Of a stretch of DNA of 64,000 bases, positions 19,435 through 30,850 are shown piece by piece. The DNA is taken from the NCBI GenBank assembly GCA_037367405.1, contig JAZKJV010006933.1, positions 186,001-250,000 of the forward strand, in the 5' to 3' direction. The notes under the pieces were generated by a model. The model did no database searches, was not told the DNA's origin, and worked only from the letters and a program-made list of their open reading frames with translations. The stretch is from Ottelia alismoides (Eukaryota; Streptophyta; Magnoliopsida; Alismatales; Hydrocharitaceae). The first letter of the stretch is position 1; every line of letters begins with the position of its first letter. The position numbers were made by a program, and so were the translations under genes.

Positions 19435-21891
19435 TTGACGTGTAGTCTGAGCAGGACCTGACCGACGCATATAGAATTTTGGTAGAGGTGGTATAGGAGG
19501 TTGTAGAGGTGGTGGTGGTGGTGGAGGTGACGTTGGATTAGGTGACATAGTAATTGGAGCTGGAGCGAACTCAGGTGAACTCAAACTCGGAGGTGGAGCA
19601 ACATAGACATCATCGTTGGTAGTGGATGGGACTAGCCTGTCACCTGCAAGGGAAAAGTATATAACAGACTCAAAAAACGTGACATCTGCACTGACAAAGT
19701 ATTTCTTGTTTATGGGGTCATAACATCGATAGCCCTTCTGAGTCCGAGAGTAACCTACAAAGACACACTTGACAGCTCTAGGAGAGAGTTTGTCAAGTCC
19801 AGGAGACAAGAGATGAACAAACGCAACAGTACCGAAGACCCGAGGAGTAAGTGAGAATAATTCCTTATCAGGAAAACTGATAGAAAGAGAAATTTTCTCA
19901 CCAAAGACAGATGACGGCATACGGTTGACCAGGTAGCAAGTTGTAAGGACAACATCCTCCCAGAAAGTGATGGGAGCACAACTATGAATAAGGAGGGTTC
20001 TAGTGATGTCAAGGTGACGATTTCTGCCACGCCATTTTGCTGAGATGTCTAAGCACAAGTGGTTTGGTGAATAATGCCCTTAGACGAGAGAAACTGAGAG
20101 AGAGACCGGGTGCAAAATTCCAATGCATTATCTGTACGAACAAATTTGACAGTAGAGGTAAAAACATTCTGCACTTCATTAATCAAATTTTTAATAACAT
20201 CCCCTTCTTCAGATTTATTCTTTAAAAGAAAGACCCAAGATACACGAGAGAAATCATCCACTACAACTAAATAAAACCTGTGTCCCTGACGATCAGGTAC
20301 ACGACTCGGACCCCAAATATCAATGTGAAATAACTCAAACGGGGAGCTACTGCTCCGACTCTGATGACTAGGAAAGCTAGACCGATGATGCTTTCCTAAC
20401 TGACACGCTTCACACTGAAATGATGAATTAGGAGAGATCTGAGGCAGTAAATGTCTCATTTTCTGGAGAGGGAGATGACCAAAACGGAGATGCCAGATGT
20501 AAGGAGATACTGGTCCGACGGAATGAGAAGAGACGCCAACATTGGAGTTCCGGACCAGCCGACACAGACCATTCTGCTCAGAGCCACACCCAATCACCCT
20601 GCCCGTTAGTATGTCCTGAAAAAGAAGAGATGAGGGGTCAAATATAGCACGACAGTGCAAATCCTTCGTAATCTTACTAATAGACAACAGATTCATGGAG
20701 AATTCAGGAGCATGTAGAACATCCTGTAGGCGCATAGAAGGTGATAAGAAAACCTCCCCCCATCCAACAAGGGGAGAATGATTACCATCTGCTATCTGCA
20801 CCGAACGGCCATGTGGGATGCCCCTGTAGGACTCAAGTCTCTCTCTATCGCGGCAGAGGTGATGGGTGGCACCAGAATCTATAATCCAATCAGATATATC
20901 ATGACAAGATGTTACCTGAGGTACTAGCAGCAGCAAACGAACTAGCAGAAGCTATAGCAGCAACATCCGAAGATCCACCAGGAGAATCAATAGATGATTG
21001 TGGCATAATATCTCATAGGCGTGCCACAAGCTCCTCGAATCGATTATCAGCCGTGGATGCTGACTGGGGCAGAACATGGTCGGCTACACGTGCTGATGCT
21101 GGAAACTCATGCTTAGAGTAGCATGTATCCTCCGAGTGACCTGTGCGATGGCAGAACGAACGTGGCTGGCAAAAGCGACCACCCCTACTACGGGGTCCAC
21201 GTCCACGATCAGAAGACTAACCACCTCTCCGACGCGATACTGCCATCGTCGATGGGGGTGGAGTAGAAGTGCTGGAAGAAACAGAGATGTGGCTGAGCCG
21301 CCGGTAAACATCCTCTATTGGAGGAATAACTGTATCGGCCAAAATCTGAGAGCGGGCTGCCTCGTATTCCGGATCTAGGGCTGCAAGTAGAACGCCCACC
21401 ATAGTAGCGTTCCGAAACGTCTTCTGCTGCTCAAGTGTTGCCGTGAGGGCTATGGTACTGTATAACTTCTCAAACATCCCTTTTAGGGACGTGTACAATG
21501 AGTGAAGTGACCTGCCATTCTGCTTCATTGTGAATATATCATGTTAAAGCTGTAACATCTTGGTCTCATTCCGCATATGGGAATACGTAACGGCCAAAAT
21601 ATCCCACATTGCTTTGGCAGTGAGCTGATGGAGGACATCGTTGGCAATCTCCATCAACAGTGTGCCTGACAGCCAAACCTTGGCATAAGAGTCATCAGCC
21701 TCCCACGAGGCATATATCCCAGTCTTCTCTACCAGCTCATCTTCGGTAAGAATATGCGTCTTACCGTTGGACTTCATGAGACTCATAAACTGCATCGCCC
21801 AAAGATCATAGTTTGTCCCATCCATCTTGACTATAGGCGCAGGACCTTTGAAGGTGCCTATGGAAGGCATATCAACTTTGTTCTCTGACAT
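19435..21891 (-). pseudogene. Copia element D gag-pol, 3'-truncated
   Basis: Minus-strand open stretches give gag (MSENKVDMPSIGTFKGPAPI start at 21891), a knuckle remnant (CHRTGHSEDTCYSKH), protease WIIDSGATHHLC, GAG-pre-integrase WHLRFGHLPLQK, an integrase core, VGYSRTQKGYRCYDP and a proline-rich linker. Few stops interrupt it (one is a CAA-to-TAA change near 21546), so it is younger than A or C. Homology stops near 19435. Reverse transcriptase, RNase H, polypurine tract and 3' LTR are absent. Confidence 0.9.
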
Positions 21892-22202
21892 GTCGCTGAA
21901 GATGAAGAACTAGGGATTGTAGACTAGAAACCGGTGTCTACAAAAACTTGATCGGATTTGAGTTCATATGTAGACGTTACGCACTCAAATCCATGGAGAT
22001 AGACCGGCCGACGAAAGAGTAGGTGTCGGCGTGTAAGGGAGGGGACCCCAAGGTTAGGGTCCCCTACCTAGGACTGGAGTCGGCGGCGTAGGGTGGCCTA
22101 CGGCGGCGTTCGGCGGAAGGAAGGGATGAGGTGGCGGTGGCGGAAGGGTGGTTAGGGTTTAGGAGAGAGGCGGCAAATCCTAGGATTAGGGTTAGCCCCT
22201 TG
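21892..22202 (-). other. Leader of copia element D
   Basis: Untranslated leader, GC-rich with ggcggcg-type repeats and a gattagggttag telomere-like motif near 22182, in the same relative place as in A and B. Confidence 0.7.
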
Positions 22203-22214
22203 GCTCTGATACCA
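22203..22214 (-). promoter_or_regulatory. Primer-binding site of copia element D
   Basis: The minus strand reads TGGTATCAGAGC, identical to the site of element B and complementary to initiator Met tRNA. Confidence 0.93.
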
Positions 22215-22379
22215 TGTTGGGAAAAATGAGCAACTTGATATTCTAAAGAACCCTATGCTCTCTTATATAGGGAGAGACCTCACGGGTAAAATACATAGTA
22301 GTCCAAAAAGTAAACATGAATTACGAAAAAGTACAGAATATAATAATAATAATAATATCGGTCTCTACAGCTATCTCAT
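22215..22379 (-). repeat. Copia element D, 5' LTR
   Basis: Begins tgttgggaaa and ends gtctctaca, 165 bp. It shares the tctcttatata TATA block with A and B and contains a short TAA microsatellite (about 22340-22358). The expected second LTR is missing because the element is truncated. Confidence 0.88.
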
Positions 22380-22625
22380 ATGTCCTGTTGATATCCACAG
22401 TCTCAAAACATAAGCTGCGCAGCACTTTGTTAATTTGTTTGATTGCGTTCAGATGATCTTTGTCTAAATATATATAGCTGCATCTCCCATGCTTACACAT
22501 ATATACACGTGACTCACAGGAACAATTTGATTCTATTCTGAGCATGGTTGTCAGCCTGTAGCTTTATCATTCTTTTAATTTGTTGTGCCATTTCGATTCA
22601 ACTACTTTATTCCTGATGTCGACAG

Positions 22626-22745
22626 TATCTTGAGGAAGAACTTGGAATTGGGGCTCTGAGGACTATGAAGAGAATAAAAGCGGCTCTCGACCCTAATGAC
22701 ATCATGAACCCGGGGAAGCTCATTCCTCCTCATGTTTGCTTTTGA
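22626..22745 (+). CDS. D-LDH: D-lactate dehydrogenase (cytochrome), last exon
   Basis: Starts after the acceptor gtcgacag and encodes YLEEELGIGALRTMKRI, then KAALDPNDIMNPGKLIPPHVCF and a TGA at 22743-22745. This is the conserved end of plant D-lactate dehydrogenase; the LDPNDIMNPGK motif is the hallmark of the FAD-linked oxidase C-terminus. It continues in frame from 17344 with no lesion, so the gene looks functional at this end. Transcription runs left to right through an intron holding minus-strand copia elements. Confidence 0.94.
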   Translation, partial: YLEEELGIGALRTMKRIKAALDPNDIMNPGKLIPPHVCF

Positions 22746-23161
22746 GCTGCATCCCTATTTATCAGTGCTACGATAAATGATGGGTGAATAAGCATGAAAC
22801 AAATGACTGTTTACATTGCGGCCAATTAATTCTCATCGTCTATGCCATGCAAAAGATCTTACCGCTCGACTGTATGCATGCGACTCTTGGTCATGATGCC
22901 GATCTTGGCCATAACTTAATAAAAAATTATGTAATATTAGAGAAGATTTGAAAATGTGAAAAAAATGTAGATGTCAAAATGCTGAGGCCCGCATGTGATA
23001 TAATGTGAATGAATAGAAAACAATCTAAAATGCAGATGTTAATTGTGAACGTTGAACAAGGTTGCTATAACATCTAGGGATATCAGTTTTCTGGCAACTC
23101 AAATGTTCAAAATGTAGAGATATATCTTCTTTGCAAGTAAGAGATGCTGAAATTATGTTCA
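22746..23161 (+). other. D-LDH: 3' UTR and downstream flank of D-LDH
   Basis: AT-rich sequence after the stop codon. AATAAA at 22918-22923, about 175 bases downstream, is a plausible polyadenylation signal. No ORF or transposon is recognised. Confidence 0.6.
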
Positions 23162-23233
23162 AATTATTTTGCTATGGACAACGTGGATGATGTATTTAAT
23201 TATTTTGCTATGGACAACGTGGATGATGCATTT
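23162..23233. repeat. 36-bp tandem duplication
   Basis: Two adjacent copies of aattattttgctatggacaa plus 16 further bases, differing at one position (gtattt against gcattt). It looks like a recent local duplication downstream of D-LDH. Confidence 0.9.
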
Positions 23234-23878
23234 TCTGTCGTTAATCTATAACCGATGCCTACCTATGTTCTTCAAACTTCTGTCCTTAACCATTCGCAGC
23301 ACTGCATATCATATCACTTCTGCAAGATTTTGCATGATCAAATGAAGACACAAGCAAGAAAGAAAGAATCACAGTACATGAATGTACAAATTTCATCTTT
23401 TAGTTGGGCTATCCGATGACGGCGGTGGCAGATCTCTCTTCTATGGTTGTAAAATGGTGGTGCTTTGTTTGGCAACGATGTGAGGGACGTCATAAAACAA
23501 ACTCTGCCATGCATGGGGTCAAATGTATGGATTAGGATTTAAAGTATCTCAAAATTTGCAAAAAAATGATAATCAGAATTAAATTATCTTAGAAATTATT
23601 TTTCCATCAACTTTTAAAATAAGTTTGATCGGTTTAGTTTGGCTGGAATTGTTTTGGTTTTTTTTCATGACCTTTCTTGAAGGGTGTATAAAATGCTTTC
23701 AATATAAGGTGAAAGTTTCTTTTGTAATTTGTATATAGATCTGGTAAGTTCTCTAGAGGAAAATTCATCCGGGCCTAAGTCTCGAAAGCTAATGGTCGTG
23801 GGTGGTCGCAAACATCTTATTTTGTTATGTACCATAGGTAAACCGACTCTTCAAGAGGTAGCTTTGCCTCTAGGTTTT
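23234..23878. other. Intergenic, nothing recognised
   Basis: AT-rich single-copy-looking sequence with no ORF, repeat or transposon signature that I can support. Confidence 0.5.
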
Positions 23879-24164
23879 GAGTAAATTACAAAAAAAAAGT
23901 CCATGAATTATACACTTGATTTCAATGGTATACATGAACTTTAAAAAGTAACATTGTGATACTTGAATTTTCAAATTTGTCTCAATATGGACCCTGACTA
24001 TTGAAATTTAAGGTTAAAAAGATGAAATAATCAATTAAATTTCAATGGTGAAGGACCGTATTGAGACAAATTTGAAAGTTGGGGTAACACATTGTTACTT
24101 TTTAAAATTCAGGTATGACATTGAAATTAGGTATATAGTTTAGGGACTTTTTTGTAATTTACTC
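23879..24164. mobile_element. Foldback MITE, Mutator-like
   Basis: The 286-bp element folds back on itself over most of its length: gagtaaattacaaaaaa at the left and ttttttgtaatttactc at the right, with matching inner arms (tttgtctcaatatgg and its complement). The 9-base flanks ctaggtttt and ttagatttt agree at seven positions, fitting a Mutator-type duplication. It contains no ORF. The superfamily call rests on the 9-base flank only. Confidence 0.75.
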
Positions 24165-24443
24165 TTAGATTTTTATGTGTGATACCAATGAGGCAACTTT
24201 GGTTTACTTGTTGTTTCTGTGAATAAATCGATAGGGAACCACCTCTCGTATAAGCGTTATTAGTTAAAATTAAAGCTGCCACTTCAAAAGGTGGCTTACA
24301 TACGGTATATAACATATATATTAGTTGACTGCCTAGAGCCAATAACTTTCGAGACTTGCCATTTGGATGAATTTTCCTCAAGTTCTCTACAACCAATGGT
24401 TTGTTCTTCTTTAGTATGTAACATACGTATGTATATGCGTCGA
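24165..24443. other. Intergenic, nothing recognised
   Basis: AT-rich sequence with no supported gene. It ends in the hAT target duplication tgcgtcga (24436-24443). Confidence 0.45.
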
Positions 24444-24999
24444 CAGTGACGGAGAGAAGGGGGGGCGGGTGGGGGCTTAGCCCCCCCGGTTCCCAATTAA
24501 GTCCATATATATGTGTTTACTACATAGTATTATATATAATCTAAATACACTATTTAATAATTAAAATTTATATGTTATGTTATAATAGCCCCCCTATATA
24601 TCAACAAAAAAATTAATATATATGATCTAACTACAATAATTAACTGTTAGCATTACATGATGTGCATAATCGGATACTGTATATTCGTATATCTCCATCA
24701 TCATATCATTTATAAACCGTCACGGATATATAGTTGTTATGTTAGCATATATGGCATAGATAACAATTTTTCTTCTATATTCTTTTGCATATACAGATAT
24801 GTATTTGGATACCTCTTTCATTTTTTAGGATCTTATAACGGAAATGGTTACATATTTTTCTAGTGTAAAATATATGGATACAAATACATATTTGTATCCG
24901 CATGTTAATTTGAAACCTTATTTTTATCTACGTCAGTTTTAAAATAGTATGCAGATACATGTACACATGTCAAAATATGTATAAAATAAATATGATAAG

Positions 25000-25361
25000 A
25001 CGTTAATGAGATTGCCCCCGCGTCATTTTCGGCGTTTTTTTTTATTTTTTTCAAAAACTATCGCCATGTATATTCATCCCTATATCCCTCATATATGCCA
25101 TTCGAGTTTCGTCAAAAATAAAGATTCTTATGGCCTCTATCCAGACAGTCATTTTTTAATGGGAACATGATTTTTTAAATCGACACCAACTCGATGGAGG
25201 CCATAGGAGTCTCTGTTTCTGACGAAATTCGAATGGCATATACGAGGGATATAGGGATGAATATATATGATTTTACTTTTCAAAAAAACTAAAAAATATG
25301 ATGAAATATGGGGCGGGGCAGCCATGTTGGCTGCCCCCAGGGGACAGCCTCATTAAATCCA
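25000..25361. mobile_element. Mutator-like MITE, copy 1
   Basis: 362 bp, flanked by the perfect 9-bp duplication tatgataag (24991-24999 and 25362-25370). Ends acgttaatgag and ctcattaaatcca form inverted repeats. The interior is one long palindrome, with matching arms around ccattcgagtttcgtc and gacgaaattcgaatgg. It is in the same family as 25516-25902, sharing ggcctc and tccagacagtcattttttaa. Confidence 0.88.
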
Positions 25362-25515
25362 TATGATAAGGGATTGGTACACATATCTATATAGTGTTAC
25401 TTGTTTGAACATATTAAATCTAATGGTATTACTTAATATCACATTAATAAATGTGTATTTCAGTGATATGAAGAGTTTTGTAGGGATCTTTTGGTCAATA
25501 TGATGCTTATAGATA

Positions 25516-25902
25516 GGGTTTAATGTGGATGCCCCTAAGGGGGAGCTAACTTGGCTCCCCCCGTGCCATTTCGTCCATTTTTTATTTTCTTTTTTTGAAA
25601 ATTTCTTCTGTGAATATTCATCACTATATCACTATATTATGCTATTAAAATTTCGTGCGAAATGGAGATTCCTACGGCCTCCATCCAGACAGTCATTTTT
25701 TAACGGTAACAGAATTACTAAAAACGACCACGTCTGGATGGAGGTCGTATGAGTCTCTGTTTTGCAACGAAATTTTAATAACATAATATTGTGATATATT
25801 GATGAAAATCCACGGAAGAAACTTCAAAAAAATTAAAAAAAGGAAAATAGGGAGGGGGGAGCCAAGTTAGCTCCCCCTCAAGGGGGCAGCCCCATTTTAC
25901 CC
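25516..25902. mobile_element. Mutator-like MITE, copy 2
   Basis: 387 bp, flanked by the perfect 9-bp duplication ttatagata (25507-25515 and 25903-25911). The terminal inverted repeats are about 47 bp, including ggggagctaacttggctccc at both ends, itself a small palindrome. There is no coding capacity. Inserted in the same hAT element as copy 1. Confidence 0.92.
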
Positions 25903-26467
25903 TTATAGATATTATTTATGTTCGATTATAACTTTACATGGGTATTTTTTGTAAAAAAATATCTTCCCAATATTAGTTTCATTCAATTATGAAATTACTG
26001 GAAGCTCGCCTTATAGATTGAATTCGTTTCCACAAATCCAACTCATAAATTGAAACTTCCGTTAATATTCTACATATGCTCCAAATTTCGCTCAAATCTG
26101 ATGACATTACCTAATTTATCTTAATGGTTAAAAGTTCAATCAATATTTAAGCAACTTAAATTCCATTTAAAAGAGAATCAAACTTTTTATCATTGCTATA
26201 AAATAGCAAATGAACTAGGATTTGAGCGAAATTAGAAGGATATGCATAACATTATTCGAAGATTCTATCTGTAAGGTTGGATTTTAAGAAACAAATTTGA
26301 AAAAAAAGTTACAATACCTCTTCCCCTCCTCAAATATTAACAATTAAAATGACAAGATAAATTAGATAAATAAAATCTAAATAATTTGCCTCCTCCCCTT
26401 CCTCACTCTCTCCGAAATAATTTAGCCCCCCCAAGAAGAATTTTCTGGCTTCGTCCCTGTGTGTCGA

Positions 26468-27129
26468 AATTGGTTAAGTTTATCGTGATTACGAGATGAA
26501 CAAAACTGGTAAATCAATCGGAAATTTTAGCTCTTGTGAATCTACTAGTATGCGGTCAAACTTATTTCTATTTGCTTCCATGGTCTTATTATTCGATTTC
26601 TTGCTTGTCAAAAACAACATTAACATCTGGTATGGAAGGAGCATAGATCAAAGGGCATGGATGTCGATGCCGAAGGTTGCAAGTCTTAACAACTTTACAA
26701 TCATCGCTTCTTGGTGTTAAATCCAGAAAATCACTAATAACATACGTATGTGTGATGATCCATCCATATCCATTTATCGAGTGAAATGGAGAGTATATCC
26801 TTCTTTGAAATGGAGAGTATATCCTTCTTTCTCTCTCGTCCTTGTCGTTGTTGTCTTCCCAAGTCTCTCTATCCTTCTACCGTGCGAAATTAATACGCAT
26901 ATTTTGTTGAGTTCCAAGACTATGCTCGAGCTGTTATTGATGTTAATTAACTCCGACAACTTACAACTTATTGGACTCAGTTTTCTAGCACTCCTTGAGA
27001 TGTATACTACGTTAAATATATCATATGTGTGGAGTAGAAGACTGATGAAGTCTTTTTGATATATACGTCGTGATATGAACTTGTCCTTATGTAAGCATCG
27101 CATCCCTTAAATGAGTTAAAATATTGAAT
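26468..27129. other. Intergenic with a 24-bp tandem duplication
   Basis: No gene recognised. At 26782-26829 the unit gaaatggagagtatatcctt plus cttt is present twice without a mismatch. Small ORFs across it on both strands have no recognisable domains. Confidence 0.6.
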
Positions 27130-27255
27130 TGTTTGAAGGGTTGCCCCAACACTCCTTTTACAAGGAGAGATTAGAATTAGGATTACAATGTAGACACCTC
27201 AAAACAAATAAAAGACACATGTACCCCGAAGTGTTACAATAAATATTTCTCGATA
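27130..27255 (-). repeat. Copia element F, 3' LTR
   Basis: Begins tgtttgaaggg and ends near ctcgata, followed by cttcccctcaagttg, which on the minus strand is a purine-rich tract like those of B and C. The terminal CA has decayed to TA. The partner LTR is not recognised. Confidence 0.6.
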
Positions 27256-28503
27256 CTTCCCCTCAAGTTGAAATACAAATGTTTATCATACCCGGATTGG
27301 ACAAACACTTCTGAAACGGTCCCTTGGAGTGTTCTTTGGTGAATATGTCTACTCATATGAGGAAACATGAGTAGTGAAAAGGGATCCTTTGTATCATATC
27401 TATCATGTAGTGACAGTCAACGTGTACTTGGTTTTCTCGTGAAAAGCATGATTGATAGCTATGAATAATGTTGTTTCATTGTCACCTCATAATTGCACCT
27501 GAAAAGTAAGCCCTAATGTTTAGGTTCGTTGATATAGATTTTACCATCATTTCTGTGAGGCAGTTAGATCGATCTATGTAGGCTTAGATCTCTTGGTATA
27601 GACTTTATCAAGGTGAAAGACACTATCTGCAGGATCATGAATAACATGTCTCAAAATAAGTGGTAATAATACTTGTTTCTCATATTCAAGCTCAGCATCA
27701 TGAATCTCGTGGGAGTAAAGAAGTCTACATACTCAAAGAAAATAATATTAGCACTCACATGACACCTCCTATGAATAAGATCGTAACACCAACATACTCA
27801 AAGAAAATAATATTAGTACTTACATGACACCTCCTATGAATAAGATCATAGCACCGATGCCTTTTTGGTTTTTGAATAGCCAATAAAGATGTATTCGGTA
27901 GCCCATGGTGATAGATTGTCATGTTTTGGAGATATGTTTTAAACAAATGCAACACAATCAAAAACTCGAAGAGGAATAGTAAACTAGTCTATGTCTTCTT
28001 TCTAGTCATGAATTGACAAACCCGACTTACCACAAATGAAACATTTGATTTGGTAAGAGTCATATATAGAATTTTCCTAACAATATATGTAATTTAATGC
28101 GCTACTTTGTATATATGATCTACAGATATAGGGATACACCTACATTCAGTCATACCTACTTTGTCAAGAAGGTCGGCAATAAACTTTTCCAGCAAAGCCT
28201 AGATCGAGAAAAACCATAGTTAACATATATACTCAATAACAAATTGTTATCCTAAGAGGTGCTTCATTCTCTCAATCATGTAGGGATTGTATGCTAGTGA
28301 TGATGATGTCATCTACATAAATATCATAATGTATTGTGCCATTTGAAATATGACTTAAAAATAGTAAATGATCTACACTGGAAAAAGTGAAGCATTATTC
28401 TTGAAATAACATTTGACAGATTCTGAAATTCATGATGTCAGACTCTTATTAAGCTCATAGATTGTTGTTTGAAACCGTCAAACCTTCTAAGACTATCTCT
28501 CTC
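27256..28503 (-). pseudogene. Copia element F: RNase H, misplaced linker, RT C-half
   Basis: Minus-strand homology to copia B: RNase H near 27300-27490 (region of CHFIRDMIQKGF), then a KRHRCYDLIHRR and FFEYV stretch (27755-27960) matching the post-integrase motif, then reverse transcriptase with a YVDD-like site near 28300. In an intact element the post-integrase motif precedes RT, so the 27540-27960 piece is out of order or from a second copy; similar sequence recurs at 39056-39190. A 65-bp tandem duplication lies at 27727-27856. Heavily decayed. Confidence 0.7.
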
Positions 28504-29172
28504 TGTACCGGATGAGTTTTTTTTACGAGGATAATAAAATGATTAAAAAAATTAAATCACATAATTACCCTCACATCATCCTTCAGATAATAGAAGATAA
28601 GATAAAAAGAAATAAAATAGCCAACAACCTAAGTTGATTATTTCTTTATCTCTTAATTAAGTTCAATTTATTATTATTATGTATCTCATTGAATTATGTC
28701 TATAAATATCATGGGACTCTAGAGACTTCCCCACACATTGCCTTCGGGAGAGAGTTTAAAGAGAGAGAGAGAGAAGTCGGCGATGATATTCTTTCGTCAT
28801 GCCTTTTCCGAATTCAACATTGATAACCCTCTCCATCAACGTTGGAATTTTGATCCGACGAAATTGGAGGAGCAACGACGTAGCCGACAACGGTCCGGAT
28901 TGGTAGAATCTTGGTCGACGAATTTCTTGAGTCGATGAGGTATGTGTCGAACACATAGGATCGTTAAATGACATTTTGTGTTGATCCTTGATTTAGAACT
29001 ATAATTTATAGATGTATGTGCCGATTCCTAAGAGATGTTATAGAAAGACTTGATGATTGCCTTCCAATCATTTTTGCCTATTACCGTCACTGCATTAGGA
29101 TGTGAGATTCTCTGCACAACTTTGTCAGCGCTATCGGCAAATATATGAATGCAATTCTTCCCCCAAAAAAAA

Positions 29173-29211
<39 letters not shown>

Positions 29212-29716
29212 CTTTTCTAGTCAACTTAAAAAGGGGTTGTATATGGACTCTTTAAATTATACCTTTATTCAATCATCTCATGGAGATTATTGTAAGGATT
29301 TACGAGAGCTAAAGACTAGTACTCGATTGTGATTCAAATACTGATCATTGTATCATAAAATATTTCTTTAAAACATGGTTTTATATGTTTCTAATGGATT
29401 AACAAGAGTTATACGTCCCACATGTTCAAAATATATAGTTATGAAATCATTTTTTTTATTTCATTTATAACTCATTTCTTACATATAATTTGAATCACTT
29501 AGTATCTTCTGTCAAGCCAATTATTTTATACTGTGTCTAATTAAACTAAGTTACAATCTTACTTGTCTAATGACGATGATAAGTTTTTGAAAACAACTTA
29601 TCTCTGATTTAACAATTCAATTTATGTGCCGTGCATATTAAGCAATGAAGTTTCTGTTAACGGAATATAGATGACAATTGAAAATTATCCATGTATATAT
29701 ATACACGTATATATAT

Positions 29717-30044
29717 AGGAAATATTTCGAATGAGGTGCACCTTTCCTGGATGCATGGAAAGCCACGTTAATTTAAGCATTTATTCTATTTATTTTACAG
29801 ATTCTAACTCCATAAATTTAATATTAAATATTAATATAATATGTATATCATGAAAAATTTATGAAAATATTACTATATTTGACATTAAAAGTTTGTTACA
29901 ATATGGATGATATATTTTACATAACTGTATAATCGTCAGTATTTTACAATATGTAGTTTAAATTTACAAAATTGTTACGTAATTTACAAATTTGGTAGTG
30001 GCTTTCTGAATTTCAGGAAAGACCCACCTCATTAGAAGGGCCCC

Positions 30045-30047
<3 letters not shown>
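29717..30047. mobile_element. MITE inserted in a TA microsatellite of the LTR
   Basis: Inverted ends gaatgaggtgcacctttcctg and caggaaagacccacctcatt, plus aagccac and gtggctt just inside. It is flanked on both sides by TA repeats. The sister LTR at 36285-36327 has an uninterrupted TA/GT repeat here, the empty site. It therefore arrived after the gypsy element. Exact ends are uncertain because of the repeats. Confidence 0.8.
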
Positions 30048-30092
<45 letters not shown>

Positions 30093-30349
30093 CGTGTATT
30101 AAATTGTAGAGGTATTGAAGATACCATTCTATTAAACATGAGTAAATTAAGATTGTTGGCACGGACTCGAACTAAGGGGGTGTGAGGGCCTAAAGGGCCA
30201 ACGCCTTCTAAGGGTGTAAGGCAAAAGATAAGTCCTCTACAGTTGTAGCTAGACTTTCATGTTATGTATTGTTTATGGACCGCGTGTGCCGGCGGTAAAC
30301 CATCAAAGCCATCAAATACGCCTAACAATTAACAATCAAGACCACTCTA

Positions 30350-30850
30350 AACATGAAAAATGTCATTGGCATATGTGCAAAATATGTTAATATTATGTGT
30401 ATATATGCAATTATGTTACTGCTATGGACATATGTTTAAGTTATGTTAATGTTAAGTGCATGTGTGCAAGGGCATACATGCAATTTATGTTAAGGCTAAG
30501 GGCATGTATGCAATTATGCTAATGATATGAGCATACATGCAAATTTATGTTAAGGCTAAGGGTACGTGTGCAATTATGCTAATGATATGGGTATACATGC
30601 AAATTTATATTAAGCTAAGGTCATGTATGCAATTATGGTATTGTTATGGATATATGTGTAAGTTCGGTTAATGTTACGTGCATATGTGCAATTTATGTTA
30701 ATGATGTGGGCATATGTGCAATTTAAGTTAATGTTAAGGGCATATGTACAATTTAAGTTAATGTTAAGGGTATACGTGCACTTATGTTAAAATTGTGGAC
30801 ATACGTGCAAATATGACAAAACCTAAGGGTATATACACAAGTATGTTATA
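30350..30850 (+). repeat. Degenerate tandem repeats in the gypsy LTR
   Basis: About a dozen variants of a unit near 35-40 bases built around gggcatatgtgcaatttatg and ttaatgttaag. The same array is present in the other LTR at about 36595-37080, so it is part of the LTR itself. It lies upstream of the probable U3/R boundary. Confidence 0.75.

Larger units (their letters stand above)
17345..22625 (+). other. D-LDH: Last intron of D-LDH
   Basis: A 5281-base intron with GT donor at 17345 and AG acceptor at 22624-22625. It contains a plus-strand copia remnant, an LTR remnant, a repeat-rich unknown block and the truncated copia D. The intron's own unique sequence is confined mainly to about 17345-17620 and 22380-22625. 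Both splice sites look intact, so the gene may still be spliced normally. Confidence 0.9.
24444..26459. mobile_element. Non-autonomous hAT-type element
   Basis: Terminal inverted repeats cagtgacggag and (complement of the right end) cagggacgaag match at 9 of 11 bases. The flanking octamers tgcgtcga (24436-24443) and tgtgtcga (26460-26467) match at 7 of 8, the 8-bp duplication typical of hAT. The 2.0 kb interior carries no recognisable transposase but contains two inserted sister MITEs. C-rich blocks lie just inside both ends. Confidence 0.75.

Noticed and set aside
30350..30850. Regular repeats considered as a CRISPR or satellite array
   Set aside because: Units are degenerate, without spacers, and are duplicated in the partner LTR; they are an LTR-internal repeat of a plant gypsy element.
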